Shown: in pieces, positions 17,585-25,778 of the stretch
How the letters are laid out: each line of letters begins with the position of its first letter
How positions within the stretch are numbered: position 1 is the first letter of the stretch
From: Betaproteobacteria bacterium
GTDB lineage: Bacteria; Pseudomonadota; Gammaproteobacteria; Burkholderiales; Ga0077523
Length of the DNA stretch: 64,000 bases
Reading direction: 5' to 3'
Assembly: GCA_025350245.1 (NCBI GenBank)
Contig: JANXYG010000069.1
Coordinates: 1 to 64,000 of the forward strand
Notes under the pieces: generated by a model
Told to the model about the DNA's origin: nothing
The model's database searches: none
What the model saw: the letters and a program-made list of their open reading frames with translations, nothing else
Made by a program: the position numbers and the translations under genes

Positions 17585-17895
17585 GCGCCAGCCCCTCCGG
17601 TCTTGCGCTCTTTCTTCTTGAACATCTGCAGCATCCGACGGGTCACCAGGAAACCGCCGAAGACATTGACCGCGGCCAGCGCCACCGCCAGCACCCCCAT
17701 GGTCTTGCCCAGACCGGTTTCGGTGAGGGCGGCCGCCAGCATGGCGCCGACGATCACGATCGCGGATATGGCGTTGGTGACGGCCATGAGCGGCGTGTGC
17801 AGCGCCGGCGTGACATTCCAGACCACGTGATAGCCGATGTAGATGGCGAGCACGAAGATGGTGAGATTGATGACGGTATGGCTGACGGCTTCCAA
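17581..17895 (-). CDS. pntAB: NAD(P) transhydrogenase subunit alpha, membrane part
   Basis: A 104-residue protein equal to the C-terminal membrane domain of fused PntA proteins. Three hydrophobic segments are visible (residues 8-25, 36-58, 66-86), with the conserved GYHVVWNVTPALHTPLMAVTNAISAIV region that contributes to the proton pathway. It ends in a Lys/Arg-rich tail. Its separation from the soluble NAD-binding part (the next gene upstream in transcription) is the three-subunit layout found in alpha- and betaproteobacteria. Its stop overlaps pntB. Confidence 0.94.
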   Translation of the reverse strand: MEAVSHTVINLTIFVLAIYIGYHVVWNVTPALHTPLMAVTNAISAIVIVGAMLAAALTETGLGKTMGVLAVALAAVNVFGGFLVTRRMLQMFKKKERKTGGAGA

Positions 17896-17906
17896 GGGAT
17901 TCTCCG

Positions 17907-19031
17907 TTACTGGCGAGCGAGTTCGCCGCCGATGCAGGCGAGCGTGCCGACGATGATCTCGTCCTCGCGGTTGAGCTTGAATTCACCGGTCTTCGGGTCG
18001 AGCATCAGGGCGAGGAAGTTGAGCAGGTTGCGGGCATACAGGGCGCTGGCGTCGGCTGCCACCAGCGCCGGAAGATTGGCGATACCGACCAGATGCACGC
18101 CGTGCCTGACCACGATGCGATCCAGTTCCGACAGCGGGCAGTTGCCGCCCTGTTCGACCGCCATGTCGACGATCACCGATCCGGGGCGCATGGTCTTCAC
18201 CATGTCTTCGGTCACCAGCACCGGCGCCGGACGGCCCGGGATGAGGGCCGTGGTGATGACGATGTCCGCCTGCTTGATGCGCTCGGCGATCAGCGCCGCC
18301 TGGCGTTTCTTGTAGTCGTCGCCCATGTCCCGCGCATAGCCGCCCTGCCCCTTGGCGAGTTCCTTTTCAGCCTCGGTGAGCGGAATGTCGATGAACTTGG
18401 CACCGAGCGACTCGACCTGCTCCTTGGTGTCTGGCCGAACGTCGGTCGCTTCGACCATGGCGCCGAGCCGCTTGGCGGTGGCGATCGCCTGCAGGCCGGC
18501 AACGCCCACCCCCATGATCACGACCCGGGCGGCCTTGATGGTGCCGGCAGCGGTCATCATCATGGGCATCATACGGCCGTAGGTGTTGGCGCCGATCATC
18601 ACCGCCTTGTATCCCGCGAGATTGGCCTGCGACGACAGTACATCCATGCTCTGCGCACGCGAGATGCGCGGCAACCACTCCATCGCGAACCCGGTGACGC
18701 CGCGGGCGGCCAGCGCCTGGAGGCCCTCGGCGCGATATGGCGCCAGCAGGGCGATGAGGATCTGGTCCTTGCGCAATGCGGCAAGTTCACCGGCCTCTGG
18801 CCCGCGGACCTTGAGCACGAGCTCGGCGCCGGCATAGACCTCGTCGGCAGACGCGGCGATGCCGGCGCCCGCCGCGACGAACTCGGCGTCGGTGATCGAC
18901 GACCCGGCCCCCGCGCCCGATTGCACCACGATCTTGTTGAACCCGCCCGCGGCGAGCTTCCTGATGGTCTCGGGCGTTGCGGCAACCCGCGTCTCACCTG
19001 GCCTGGTCTCTGCCGGAATCCCGATCTGCAT
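17907..19031 (-). CDS. pntAA: NAD(P) transhydrogenase subunit alpha, soluble NAD-binding part
   Basis: The 374-residue dI subunit, related to alanine dehydrogenase, binds NAD(H). It starts MQIGIPAETRPGETRVAATP, with the typical catalytic-loop region RISRAQSMDVLSSQANLAGY near residue 125, a Rossmann GVGVAGLQAIATAKRLGAMV near 170, and the mobile-loop/acceptor region IKQADIVITTALIPGRPAP. It leads the pntAA-AB-B operon, 11 bp before pntAB. A TATAAT lies on the same strand at 19129-19124, about 93 bases upstream, sharing its control region with divergent mutL. Confidence 0.95.
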   Translation of the reverse strand: MQIGIPAETRPGETRVAATPETIRKLAAGGFNKIVVQSGAGAGSSITDAEFVAAGAGIAASADEVYAGAELVLKVRGPEAGELAALRKDQILIALLAPYRAEGLQALAARGVTGFAMEWLPRISRAQSMDVLSSQANLAGYKAVMIGANTYGRMMPMMMTAAGTIKAARVVIMGVGVAGLQAIATAKRLGAMVEATDVRPDTKEQVESLGAKFIDIPLTEAEKELAKGQGGYARDMGDDYKKRQAALIAERIKQADIVITTALIPGRPAPVLVTEDMVKTMRPGSVIVDMAVEQGGNCPLSELDRIVVRHGVHLVGIANLPALVAADASALYARNLLNFLALMLDPKTGEFKLNREDEIIVGTLACIGGELARQ

Positions 19032-19123
19032 CCCTGCCTTGCCTCCGTTAAGCGGGCTCAGCGGCCCGTGATTGGCTTGTCATGAACCGGGAACCGGTAC
19101 TGCCCGCCCCCGCGAAGCTCGCC

Positions 19124-19129
19124 ATTATA
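19124..19129 (-). promoter_or_regulatory. -10 box for the pnt operon
   Basis: The minus strand reads TCCTATAATGGCG, a perfect TATAAT about 93 bases before pntAA. It lies 75 bases from the opposing mutL -10 box, making a compact divergent promoter region. Confidence 0.5.
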
Positions 19130-19203
19130 GGAGACGCGCCCTCAACCACGCCACCAGCAATACTTTCAGGTCGCCCGAGCGGGTGCCGACGGCGCTTGGC
19201 ACC

Positions 19204-19209
19204 TATAAT
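19204..19209 (+). promoter_or_regulatory. -10 box for mutL
   Basis: CACCTATAATCTGCG places a perfect TATAAT 13 bases before the mutL ATG, which would give a very short leader or a leaderless transcript. A convincing -35 is absent. If this is the true promoter, the ribosome site would be minimal or missing. Confidence 0.45.
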
Positions 19210-19221
19210 CTGCGCAGTGCC

Positions 19222-21000
19222 ATGGCTTCGATCCGCGTCCTGCCCGACCAGCTCGTCAACCAGATCGCCGCCGGCGAAGTGGTCGAACGCCCTGCGGCCG
19301 CGCTCAAGGAACTGCTGGAGAACAGCCTGGATGCGGGAGCACGCGCCATCTCGGTCGTGCTGCGCGAGGGCGGGATGCGGCAGATCCGGGTCCAGGATGA
19401 CGGCGAAGGCATCGCCCCCGACGAGATCGCCACGGCTCTCGCGCGCCATGCCACCAGCAAGATCGCCTCTCTCGAGGATCTCGAACGCGTCGCGAGCCTC
19501 GGTTTCCGCGGTGAAGCCTTGGCGAGCATCGCCTCGGTCTCGCACCTGACGCTGACCAGCCGGGCGCCCGGCCAGCGTCACGCCTGGCGCATCGAGAGCA
19601 AGGGCGGCGCACTCGGCCAGCCCGCGCCGGCGGCGCTCGATGACGGCACCGTGGTCGACGCGCTGGACCTGTTCTACAACACGCCGGCACGCCGCAAGTT
19701 TCTCAAGACCGAAACCACTGAGTACGCCCACACCGAAGAGGTGTTCCGACGCGTGGCGTTGTCGCGCCCGGATGTCGCGCTGCAGCTCACGCACAATGGC
19801 CGTGCCGTCTGGCGGCTGGCGCCGCAACCGATGGAGGAACGCGTGTCGGCCGTTCTCGGACCCGCGTTCCGCGAAGCCAGCCTGCCGCTGGCGGAAGGTG
19901 CCGGACCGATACGCCTGAGCGGCTTGATCGGCCTGCCGGCCGCGGCGCGTTCGGCGCGCGATGCCCAGTACGTGTTCGTCAACGGACGCTTCGTGCGCGA
20001 CAAGCTGCTGGCGCACGCCCTGCGGGAAGGGTATCGCGACGTGCTGCACGGCGAGCGTCACCCGGCATTCGTGCTGTTCATCGAGATCACCCCGGAGGCA
20101 GTCGACGTCAACGTGCACCCGACCAAGACCGAGGTCCGGTTTCGCGACAGTCGCGCGGTGCATCAGTTCGTGTTGCATGCGGTCGAGCGGGCGTTGGCTC
20201 GGACCCTGCCGGGCGAGGTCGAGCAACCGGCGGCGCCGGCGCGTGCATGGCTCGAACGTGTGGCCACCGGTGCTCCTCGCCAGGTGGTCGCGCCGCTTGG
20301 CGCCGCCGAACCCTCGGGCTTCTACCAGCGCCTGTTCGGGCAGGAAGCGGCGGTGCCCGGCACGGCGCCCTCCAGCTACGTCGCCACGCCGCCAGCGCGC
20401 GCCCCATCGGCTGAAGCGCCGCCGCTCGGCTTTGCCCTGGCCCAACTCGCCGGCGTCTATGTCCTGGCGCAGAACCAGCAGGGACTGGTGGTGGTGGACA
20501 TGCACGCCGCACACGAGCGCATCGTCTACGAACGGCTCAAGCAGGCGCTCGATCAGGCCGAGGTGCCCTCGCAGCACTTGCTGATTCCCGCAACCCTGGT
20601 TGCCAGTCCGGTCGAAGTGGCCACGGTTGCCGACAACGGCGAGCTTCTGACGCAACTCGGTTTCGAGATGGCGGTGCTGTCACCGACGAGCGTGGTGGTG
20701 CGCTCGGTACCGGCGCTGCTGGCAAACGCCGATCCGGCCGCCATGGCGCGCGACCTGCTGCGCGAGATCGCGGAGGTCGGATCGAGCCGCGCCCTCACCG
20801 ATCGCCGTGACGAGCTTCTGGGTACGCTCGCCTGCCACACCGCCGTCCGCGCGCATCGGGCCCTGACCATCGCCGAGATGAATGCGCTGCTGCGCGATAT
20901 GGAAGCGACCGAGCGCGCCGACCAGTGCAATCACGGACGACCGACCTGGCACCAGTTCGCGCTAGCCGATTTCGATCGCCTGTTTCTGCGCGGAAGATGA
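19222..21000 (+). CDS. mutL: DNA mismatch repair protein MutL
   Basis: A 592-residue GHKL ATPase that couples MutS mismatch recognition to strand removal. The N-terminal ATPase shows KELLENSLDAGA (E30, N34), DDGEGI and GFRGEALASI; ETTEYAHTEEVFRRVALSRP and VNVHPTKTEVRF end the transducer domain. The C-terminal dimerisation domain contains DMHAAHERIVYE near residue 426, close to the DQHAx2Ex4E endonuclease signature, and CNHGRPT near residue 570. This suggests a MutL with latent nicking activity, as in bacteria without MutH. The ATG at 19222 matches the family N terminus. An intergenic repeat starts at the stop codon, and miaA follows. Confidence 0.95.
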   Translation: MASIRVLPDQLVNQIAAGEVVERPAAALKELLENSLDAGARAISVVLREGGMRQIRVQDDGEGIAPDEIATALARHATSKIASLEDLERVASLGFRGEALASIASVSHLTLTSRAPGQRHAWRIESKGGALGQPAPAALDDGTVVDALDLFYNTPARRKFLKTETTEYAHTEEVFRRVALSRPDVALQLTHNGRAVWRLAPQPMEERVSAVLGPAFREASLPLAEGAGPIRLSGLIGLPAAARSARDAQYVFVNGRFVRDKLLAHALREGYRDVLHGERHPAFVLFIEITPEAVDVNVHPTKTEVRFRDSRAVHQFVLHAVERALARTLPGEVEQPAAPARAWLERVATGAPRQVVAPLGAAEPSGFYQRLFGQEAAVPGTAPSSYVATPPARAPSAEAPPLGFALAQLAGVYVLAQNQQGLVVVDMHAAHERIVYERLKQALDQAEVPSQHLLIPATLVASPVEVATVADNGELLTQLGFEMAVLSPTSVVVRSVPALLANADPAAMARDLLREIAEVGSSRALTDRRDELLGTLACHTAVRAHRALTIAEMNALLRDMEATERADQCNHGRPTWHQFALADFDRLFLRGR

Positions 21001-21117
21001 GGTGACGTCCCCCCCCAGGCTGCGCTGCGCTTCGCCTTCCCCCCCGAGGGGGGCGCAACATTCCTCGGGGGACCCTGCGGATGTTGCCCCTTCGCTTCGC
21101 AGTCCCCTTCGTTCAAC
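21001..21117 (-). repeat. Full-length copy of the 3'-end intergenic repeat
   Basis: In reverse orientation, this copy reads from GAACGAAGGGGACTGCGAAG through a CCCCCCTCGGGGGG-type hairpin to CAGCCTGGGGGGGGACGTCA, ending directly at the mutL stop codon. It is one of three copies (with 22179-22312 and 53757-53870) that retain the longer GAACGAAGGG...GCGAAGCGAAGGGG half. It fills most of the mutL-miaA gap. Confidence 0.8.
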
Positions 21118-21186
21118 GCCTTTGGGCTGCCCTCCGTTCACCGAGATTCCTCCGGTGCTCGATGAGGTGACTGTTGACGTTGGTGG

Positions 21187-22149
21187 ATGATTCTGGACAT
21201 TGTGGATGACGATCGATCGCACCTGCCGCCGGTGATCCTCATCATGGGGCCGACCGCCAGCGGCAAGACCCGTTCCGCGCTCGCATTGGCGACACGCCTC
21301 CCCGCCGAGATCGTGAGCGTCGATTCCGCACAGGTGTTTCGCGACATGGACATCGGCACCGCGAAGCCCGATGCCGCTCAGCGCGGCGCGGTTCCGCACC
21401 ATATCATCGACATCATCGACCCCGACGCGAGCTACTCCGCCGCCCGTTTCGCGCAGGATGCCGCCGCCGCGATCCGCGCGATCACCGGCCGTGGCCGCAT
21501 CCCGATACTGAGCGGCGGCACGATGCTCTACTTCAAGGCACTGCGCGAAGGTCTGTCCGATCTGCCGGCAGCCGACCCTGCGATGCGGACCGTGATCGAG
21601 GGCATGGCGTTCGATATCGGCTGGCCTGCCCTGCACTCGACCCTGGCAAGTCTGGACCCGCTCACGGCGGCGCGACTCGATCCGAACGACGCCCAGCGTA
21701 TCCAGCGCGCACTCGAAGTGTGCTGGACCACCGGCAGGCCGATGGCCGAGGTCATTGCGGAAGCCCGTCGCCGGCCGGCCCCGTTCCGCTTTGTCCCGAT
21801 CGCACTCGAGCCCGGCGATCGTGCCGTCCTGCACCAACGCATCGCCGCGCGATTCGAAGAGATGCTGGAGCTGGGATTGATCGGGGAGGTGCGGCAACTG
21901 CGCGCCACGTATGCGCTCTCGCCTTCGATGACCTCGATGCGTTGTGTCGGATACCGCCAGACCTGGGAATACCTCGATGGCGGGTACGGGCTCGCGACGC
22001 TGCGGGAGCGCGCAGTGGCTGCCACCCGGCAGCTCGCCAAGCGGCAGCTCACCTGGCTACGGGCGATGTCCGGCGTGATCCGGCTCGACTGCCTCGACGA
22101 AGCCTTGGAAGACCACGTCGCACGGCTGGTCGACGCCCATCTGAAGTAG
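21187..22149 (+). CDS. miaA: tRNA dimethylallyltransferase
   Basis: Transfers a dimethylallyl group to A37 of tRNAs reading UNN codons, the first step to ms2i6A. The 320-residue product has the P loop MGPTASGKT near residue 20, the [16 protein letters not shown] tRNA/substrate segment, [37 protein letters not shown], and the late [13 protein letters not shown] and AKRQLTWLR motifs. Length and motif order are normal for proteobacterial MiaA. It follows mutL as in many genomes, with a repeat element between the two. Confidence 0.95.
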   Translation: MILDIVDDDRSHLPPVILIMGPTASGKTRSALALATRLPAEIVSVDSAQVFRDMDIGTAKPDAAQRGAVPHHIIDIIDPDASYSAARFAQDAAAAIRAITGRGRIPILSGGTMLYFKALREGLSDLPAADPAMRTVIEGMAFDIGWPALHSTLASLDPLTAARLDPNDAQRIQRALEVCWTTGRPMAEVIAEARRRPAPFRFVPIALEPGDRAVLHQRIAARFEEMLELGLIGEVRQLRATYALSPSMTSMRCVGYRQTWEYLDGGYGLATLRERAVAATRQLAKRQLTWLRAMSGVIRLDCLDEALEDHVARLVDAHLK

Positions 22150-22178
22150 TGGCCCATCAGGCGCAGCCTGAGGATGCC

Positions 22179-22312
22179 GAACGAAGGGATTTCTGAAGCG
22201 AAGGGGCAGCGCCCACAGGGTCTCCCGAGGACGCTGCGCCCCCTCAAGGGGGAAGGCGTAGCGCAGCGCAGCCTGGGGGTGAGCGTCAACTGGGCCTGGG
22301 GGTGGTCGTCAA
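22179..22312 (+). repeat. Full-length copy of the 3'-end intergenic repeat with a duplicated end
   Basis: Runs from GAACGAAGGGATTTCTGAAG through GCGCCCCCTCAAGGGGG to CAGCCTGGGGGTGAGCGTCA. The terminal part is then repeated imperfectly (GGCCTGGGGGTGGTCGTCAA) before the stop (22316-22318) of the minus-strand GlcG-like gene. It occupies the convergent gap between miaA and that gene. Confidence 0.8.
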
Positions 22313-22315
22313 CTC

Positions 22316-22810
22316 TCAGGGCATCGAAGCCATCGATTCGGCACCCGCCTTGGCCACCACGCCATCTTGCTGCGAGGTGACACCGGAGACGCCGATCGCA
22401 CCGACGATCTGCCCCTGGTACATCAGCGGCACGCCGCCTTCGAGCGGAAAGGCACCCACTTCGGTGAGTGCGAGCACTGCCGTGCGACCACCGGCGATCG
22501 CATCCTCGAGCGCCTTGGTCGGACGCTTGAAGTTGACCGCCGTGCGGGCCTTGCGCTGCGCCACCTCGATGCTGCCGTTCTGGGTGCCATCGAGCCGTTG
22601 CAGATAGATCAGGTAGCCGCCATCGTCGACCACGGCGATGACCACGTTCCATCCGTTCTTCATCGCCTCGGCCTCAGCCGCGGCCGCCACCTTGCGTGCG
22701 GCGTCGAGGGTGAGCACTTTCTTGTCGCTCATCTGGGCGGGTGCATCGTGTGCGGCAACGAGGGTGATCGCCATCAGGGCGACGCAGACACCGTGCTTGA
22801 GCCAGTTCAT
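22316..22810 (-). CDS. Exported GlcG/HbpS-family protein
   Basis: A 164-residue protein of the GlcG/HbpS (DUF336, PF03928) family. A signal peptide (MNWLKHGVCVALMAITLVAA, cleavage near APA-Q) is followed by the domain TLDAARKVAAAAEAEAMKNG, VVIAVVDDGGYLIYLQRLDG and a C-terminal GGVPLMYQGQIVGAIGVSG. Members bind heme or small molecules; some sit in glycolate or aromatic operons. A perfect AGGAGG ribosome site precedes the ATG. It appears monocistronic, between a repeat element and xseA. Ligand unknown. Confidence 0.87.
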   Translation of the reverse strand: MNWLKHGVCVALMAITLVAAHDAPAQMSDKKVLTLDAARKVAAAAEAEAMKNGWNVVIAVVDDGGYLIYLQRLDGTQNGSIEVAQRKARTAVNFKRPTKALEDAIAGGRTAVLALTEVGAFPLEGGVPLMYQGQIVGAIGVSGVTSQQDGVVAKAGAESMASMP

Positions 22811-22900
22811 GAATTCTCCTCCTTAAGTTTTGGGTTGCGGATCGAACACCGCTTCGAGAACGACGCGGATCGCGACGATACGCCAGCACCGGATGCACGC

Positions 22901-24244
22901 TCAATCGGCGGCGTCGCGCACCGCCTGAACCGATGCCGTCGCCGATCCGTGCGCCAGCGTGATCTCCACCGGCTGGCCGGCCACCAGGGAAGACGCCGCA
23001 AGCACCAAGGCGCCGCTCGCATCGCGCACGATGCTGTAGCCGCGGTCCAGCACCGCCTGGGGATCGAGCAGCCTGACGACAGCACCGGTGCGTTGCAGGC
23101 GGCCATCGAGATCGCGCAGGCGCCCTCGCATCGCGACCACCAGTTGTCTGCCGCTTCGCCCGGTGAGTCCGCGTTCGTTGCGCAGGTCCGGGACGACGCG
23201 GCGCAAACGCGCAGCCATCGCGGACAGCGCGGCGACCCGGCGATCCGACGCGGATGCCCCCACGCGATGCAGACGAATGCGCAACTGGCCGAGTAGTTGC
23301 CGGCGGAAGTGCAACTGCTGCACGGGGTGTCGCACCCGCGCGGCGAAAAAATCGATCTGCTGAGCGCGCCGTTCGATGCCGCGGCGCCACTGGCGAGCGA
23401 GACCCGCCGCCTGGAGCATCAGTTGTCGGCGCAGCGCCGGTCCGTCGGGGCTCACCAGTTCCGCTGCCGCCGTCGGCGTCGGCGCGCGAGCGTCGGCGAC
23501 GAAGTCGACGATCGTGAAGTCGGTCTCGTGGCCGACGCCGGAGACCACTGGAATCGGACTCGCCGCCACCGCCCTGGCCACGATCTCCTCGTTGAATGAC
23601 CAGAGGTCCTCGAGGCTGCCACCACCACGGCAGAGGATGATCACATCGACCTCGGCACGGCGCCCCGCGGCTTCCAGTGCCGCCGCGATCAGGCGGGCCG
23701 CCGCATCGCCCTGCACCGGTGTCGGATAGACGATCACGGGCAGTGCCGGCAGCCGGCGGCGCAAGGTGGTGAGCACATCCCGCAGCGCGGCGGCCTGAAG
23801 CGACGTCACGACGCCTATCCGCCTCGGAAACCGTGGCAACGGGCGTTTGCGTTCCGGCGCGAACAGACCCTCGGCGGCGAGGCTGCGCTTCAGGCGCTCG
23901 AAGCGCTCGTGCAATGCCCCGGCCCCGCCGCGGCGCATCGAGTCGACATTGAGCTGGAAGTCGCCGCGGGGTTCATAGAGCGTGGCCACCGCCCGCACCT
24001 CTACCTGGACGCCGTTGCCCGGCAGCCAGCCGAGCAACTGGACCCGCTGGCGAAACATCACGCACCGCACCTGCGCGCCTTCGTCCTTGATCGAGAAATA
24101 GCAATGCCCCGAAGCCGCTCGCGTGAAGTTGGATATCTCTCCCGCGACCCATGCCAATGGCACGCCGGCTTCGATCAACCCCCTCACCGCGGCATTGAGT
24201 TGGGTGACCGAGATCACCGGTGACGACGTTTGCGCAATCTCCAT
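22901..24244 (-). CDS. xseA: Exodeoxyribonuclease VII large subunit
   Basis: The 447-residue large subunit of the single-strand-specific exonuclease VII. It has an N-terminal OB-fold (VISVTQLNAAVRGLIEAGVP; WVAGEISNFTRAASGHCYFS), then the nuclease domain with RIGVVTSLQAAALRDVLTTL, IILCRGGGSLEDLWSFNEE and ISGVGHETDFTIVDFVADARAPTPTAAAE-type motifs split across residues 205-265, then a long helical C terminus ending in an IVRDASGALV strand. The small subunit gene is not in the window. It is divergent from exbB across an AT-rich island that carries DnaA-box-like sites. Confidence 0.95.
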   Translation of the reverse strand: MEIAQTSSPVISVTQLNAAVRGLIEAGVPLAWVAGEISNFTRAASGHCYFSIKDEGAQVRCVMFRQRVQLLGWLPGNGVQVEVRAVATLYEPRGDFQLNVDSMRRGGAGALHERFERLKRSLAAEGLFAPERKRPLPRFPRRIGVVTSLQAAALRDVLTTLRRRLPALPVIVYPTPVQGDAAARLIAAALEAAGRRAEVDVIILCRGGGSLEDLWSFNEEIVARAVAASPIPVVSGVGHETDFTIVDFVADARAPTPTAAAELVSPDGPALRRQLMLQAAGLARQWRRGIERRAQQIDFFAARVRHPVQQLHFRRQLLGQLRIRLHRVGASASDRRVAALSAMAARLRRVVPDLRNERGLTGRSGRQLVVAMRGRLRDLDGRLQRTGAVVRLLDPQAVLDRGYSIVRDASGALVLAASSLVAGQPVEITLAHGSATASVQAVRDAAD

Positions 24245-24628
24245 GCGGCCGGATTCTATCGAACCAGGGCCGGACCACCACGGCGCGAGGCGGTTCGATG
24301 CACGATCAACGTCGTGCGATCACGCCGGGCGCCGTTACCGGTCACAACAGTCATCGGAATGCAACCTGTTTTTCCGCCACTGAACACAGAGGAGAGCAGA
24401 ACACAACATTCTGTTTAAATTGCATTTTTTCGCAGCCCAAGTTTTGTGCGACCGGGCAAAAAACCTTGTCCGAAGCCCACTTACGGCCATTTTCAACAAG
24501 CTGTGCACAGTGTTATCCACAGCAATTGTGGACAACGTCGGTGGTGGGACATCATCGCCTGTCGAGGTTGCCGCCAGCCCCGCGCCCAAGCTACAGTGCG
24601 AGGCTATCCCGTCCATGGAGACATCGAC
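24245..24628. other. Intergenic AT-rich island between xseA and exbB
   Basis: No protein-like frame. After a GC-rich start, the stretch 24360-24500 is strikingly AT-rich for this region (CTGTTTAAATTGCATTTTTT). It is followed by a cluster of DnaA-box-like sequences at 24501-24535. No T-run terminator is seen. It likely contains the exbB promoter, and it has the look of a small DnaA-responsive or origin-like site. Confidence 0.6.
24501..24535. promoter_or_regulatory. DnaA-box-like cluster
   Basis: TTATCCACA at 24513-24521 matches the DnaA-box consensus exactly. TGTGGACAA at 24527-24535 is the same motif on the other strand with one mismatch (TTGTCCACA), so the two form an inverted pair five bases apart. 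CTGTGCACAG at 24501-24510 is a palindrome containing a weaker third box. A run of A/T-rich sequence lies directly to the left. Confidence 0.6.
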
Positions 24629-25240
24629 TTGCTCGCTATCATCGAGGCTGCAGGCTGGCCGATCTGGCCCATCATCGCCGCCTCCATCGTTGCTCTGGGC
24701 ATCATCGGCGAACGCGCCTGGTCGTTGCGAACCAGCGCGGTCGCGCCACCGGCGCTGCTACCAACCACCGTGCAGGAATTCCGGGCCAACGGTGTCACGC
24801 AGGAACTGCTCGACCGCCTGGCCGCCGGCTCGGCGCTCGGGGTGGTATTCGCCGCGGGCCTGCGAAACATCGGCAGCACCCGGGAGATCATGAAGGAGTC
24901 GATCGAGGAGGCGGGGCGCGGCGCCGCCCGTGAGCTCGACCGGTTCCTGACCACGCTCGGCACCATCGCCACCATGGCGCCGCTGCTCGGGTTGCTCGGC
25001 ACCATCATCGGGCTGATCGAGATCTTCGGGTCACAGGGCCAGAGCGGCATGGCCAATCCCGCGCAGCTCGCGCACGGCATCGCGATCGCGCTCTACAACG
25101 CGGCCTTCGGCATCATCGTCGCCGTGCCCAGCCTCATTTTCTATCGCCACTTCCGTGACCGGGCCGAGTCGCTCACGGTCGAGATGGAGTTGCAGGCCGT
25201 GAAGCTGGTCGAGGTATTGCACGGAGATCGCCAGGGGTGA
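24629..25240 (+). CDS. exbB: ExbB/TolQ/MotA-family proton channel protein
   Basis: Inner-membrane proton-channel subunit that, with ExbD, energises TonB-dependent outer-membrane uptake. The 203-residue product has membrane segments near residues 8-28, 105-130 and 148-170, with the conserved STREIMKESIEEAGRGAARE and LGTIATMAPLLGLLGTIIGL core. I place the start at TTG 24629 because GGAG lies eight bases upstream and this gives the family length; there is no in-frame ATG between here and the non-coding-looking upstream part. A 103-bp gap separates it from exbD. No tonB is visible. Confidence 0.9.
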   Translation: MLAIIEAAGWPIWPIIAASIVALGIIGERAWSLRTSAVAPPALLPTTVQEFRANGVTQELLDRLAAGSALGVVFAAGLRNIGSTREIMKESIEEAGRGAARELDRFLTTLGTIATMAPLLGLLGTIIGLIEIFGSQGQSGMANPAQLAHGIAIALYNAAFGIIVAVPSLIFYRHFRDRAESLTVEMELQAVKLVEVLHGDRQG

Positions 25241-25343
25241 CCCAACGTCGCCAGGTCGCGCCGGCCGGGCCCGGCCCCGGCCGCCACCTTTGTCGGCGCG
25301 CGTCGGCGCCTTCCGGGGTTGCACCCGGGAAACGGCGGGCACC

Positions 25344-25766
25344 GTGAACTTCCGTCGTGGCCGCGTTCGCGACGAACCTGACATAAACCTCGTCCCCTTC
25401 ATCGACATCCTCCTGGTGATCGTCATCTTCCTGGCGGTGACCACGACCTATTCGCGCTATTCCGAACTGCAGATCAACCTGCCCACAGCCGATGCCGCGA
25501 AAGCCACCGAACGGCCGGCGCAGATCAACATCGCCGTCACCGCTGCGGGCACCTACCTGGTCGGAAGGACGCCGGTGAGTTTTTCCACCCCCGAAGGCTT
25601 CAGCAACGAGCTCAAGCGGGCCGCCGGGGCCAATGCCGATCCGATGCTCGTGATCAACGCCGATGGCCGCACCACCCACCAGTCGGTCATCCGCGTGCTC
25701 GAAGCAGCCCGCCTCGCCGGATTCGGTCGCATCACGTTCGCGACGCAGAACGCCAGCCAGAAATAG
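25344..25766 (+). CDS. exbD: ExbD-family biopolymer transport protein
   Basis: The 140-residue partner of ExbB. One membrane anchor (VPFIDILLVIVIFLAVTTTY, residues 17-36) carries the essential aspartate in the NLVPFID motif (D21). The rest is the periplasmic domain (SELQINLPTADA; ADGRTTHQSVIRVLEAARLA). The start is GTG 25344, giving MNFRRGRVRDEPDINLVP, the typical short cytoplasmic tail; an upstream in-frame ATG would add 18 residues unlike the family. It is followed 12 bp later by a helicase gene that interrupts the usual exbD-lpxK neighbourhood. Confidence 0.9.
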   Translation: MNFRRGRVRDEPDINLVPFIDILLVIVIFLAVTTTYSRYSELQINLPTADAAKATERPAQINIAVTAAGTYLVGRTPVSFSTPEGFSNELKRAAGANADPMLVINADGRTTHQSVIRVLEAARLAGFGRITFATQNASQK

Positions 25767-25778
25767 CCACGCTGCGCG

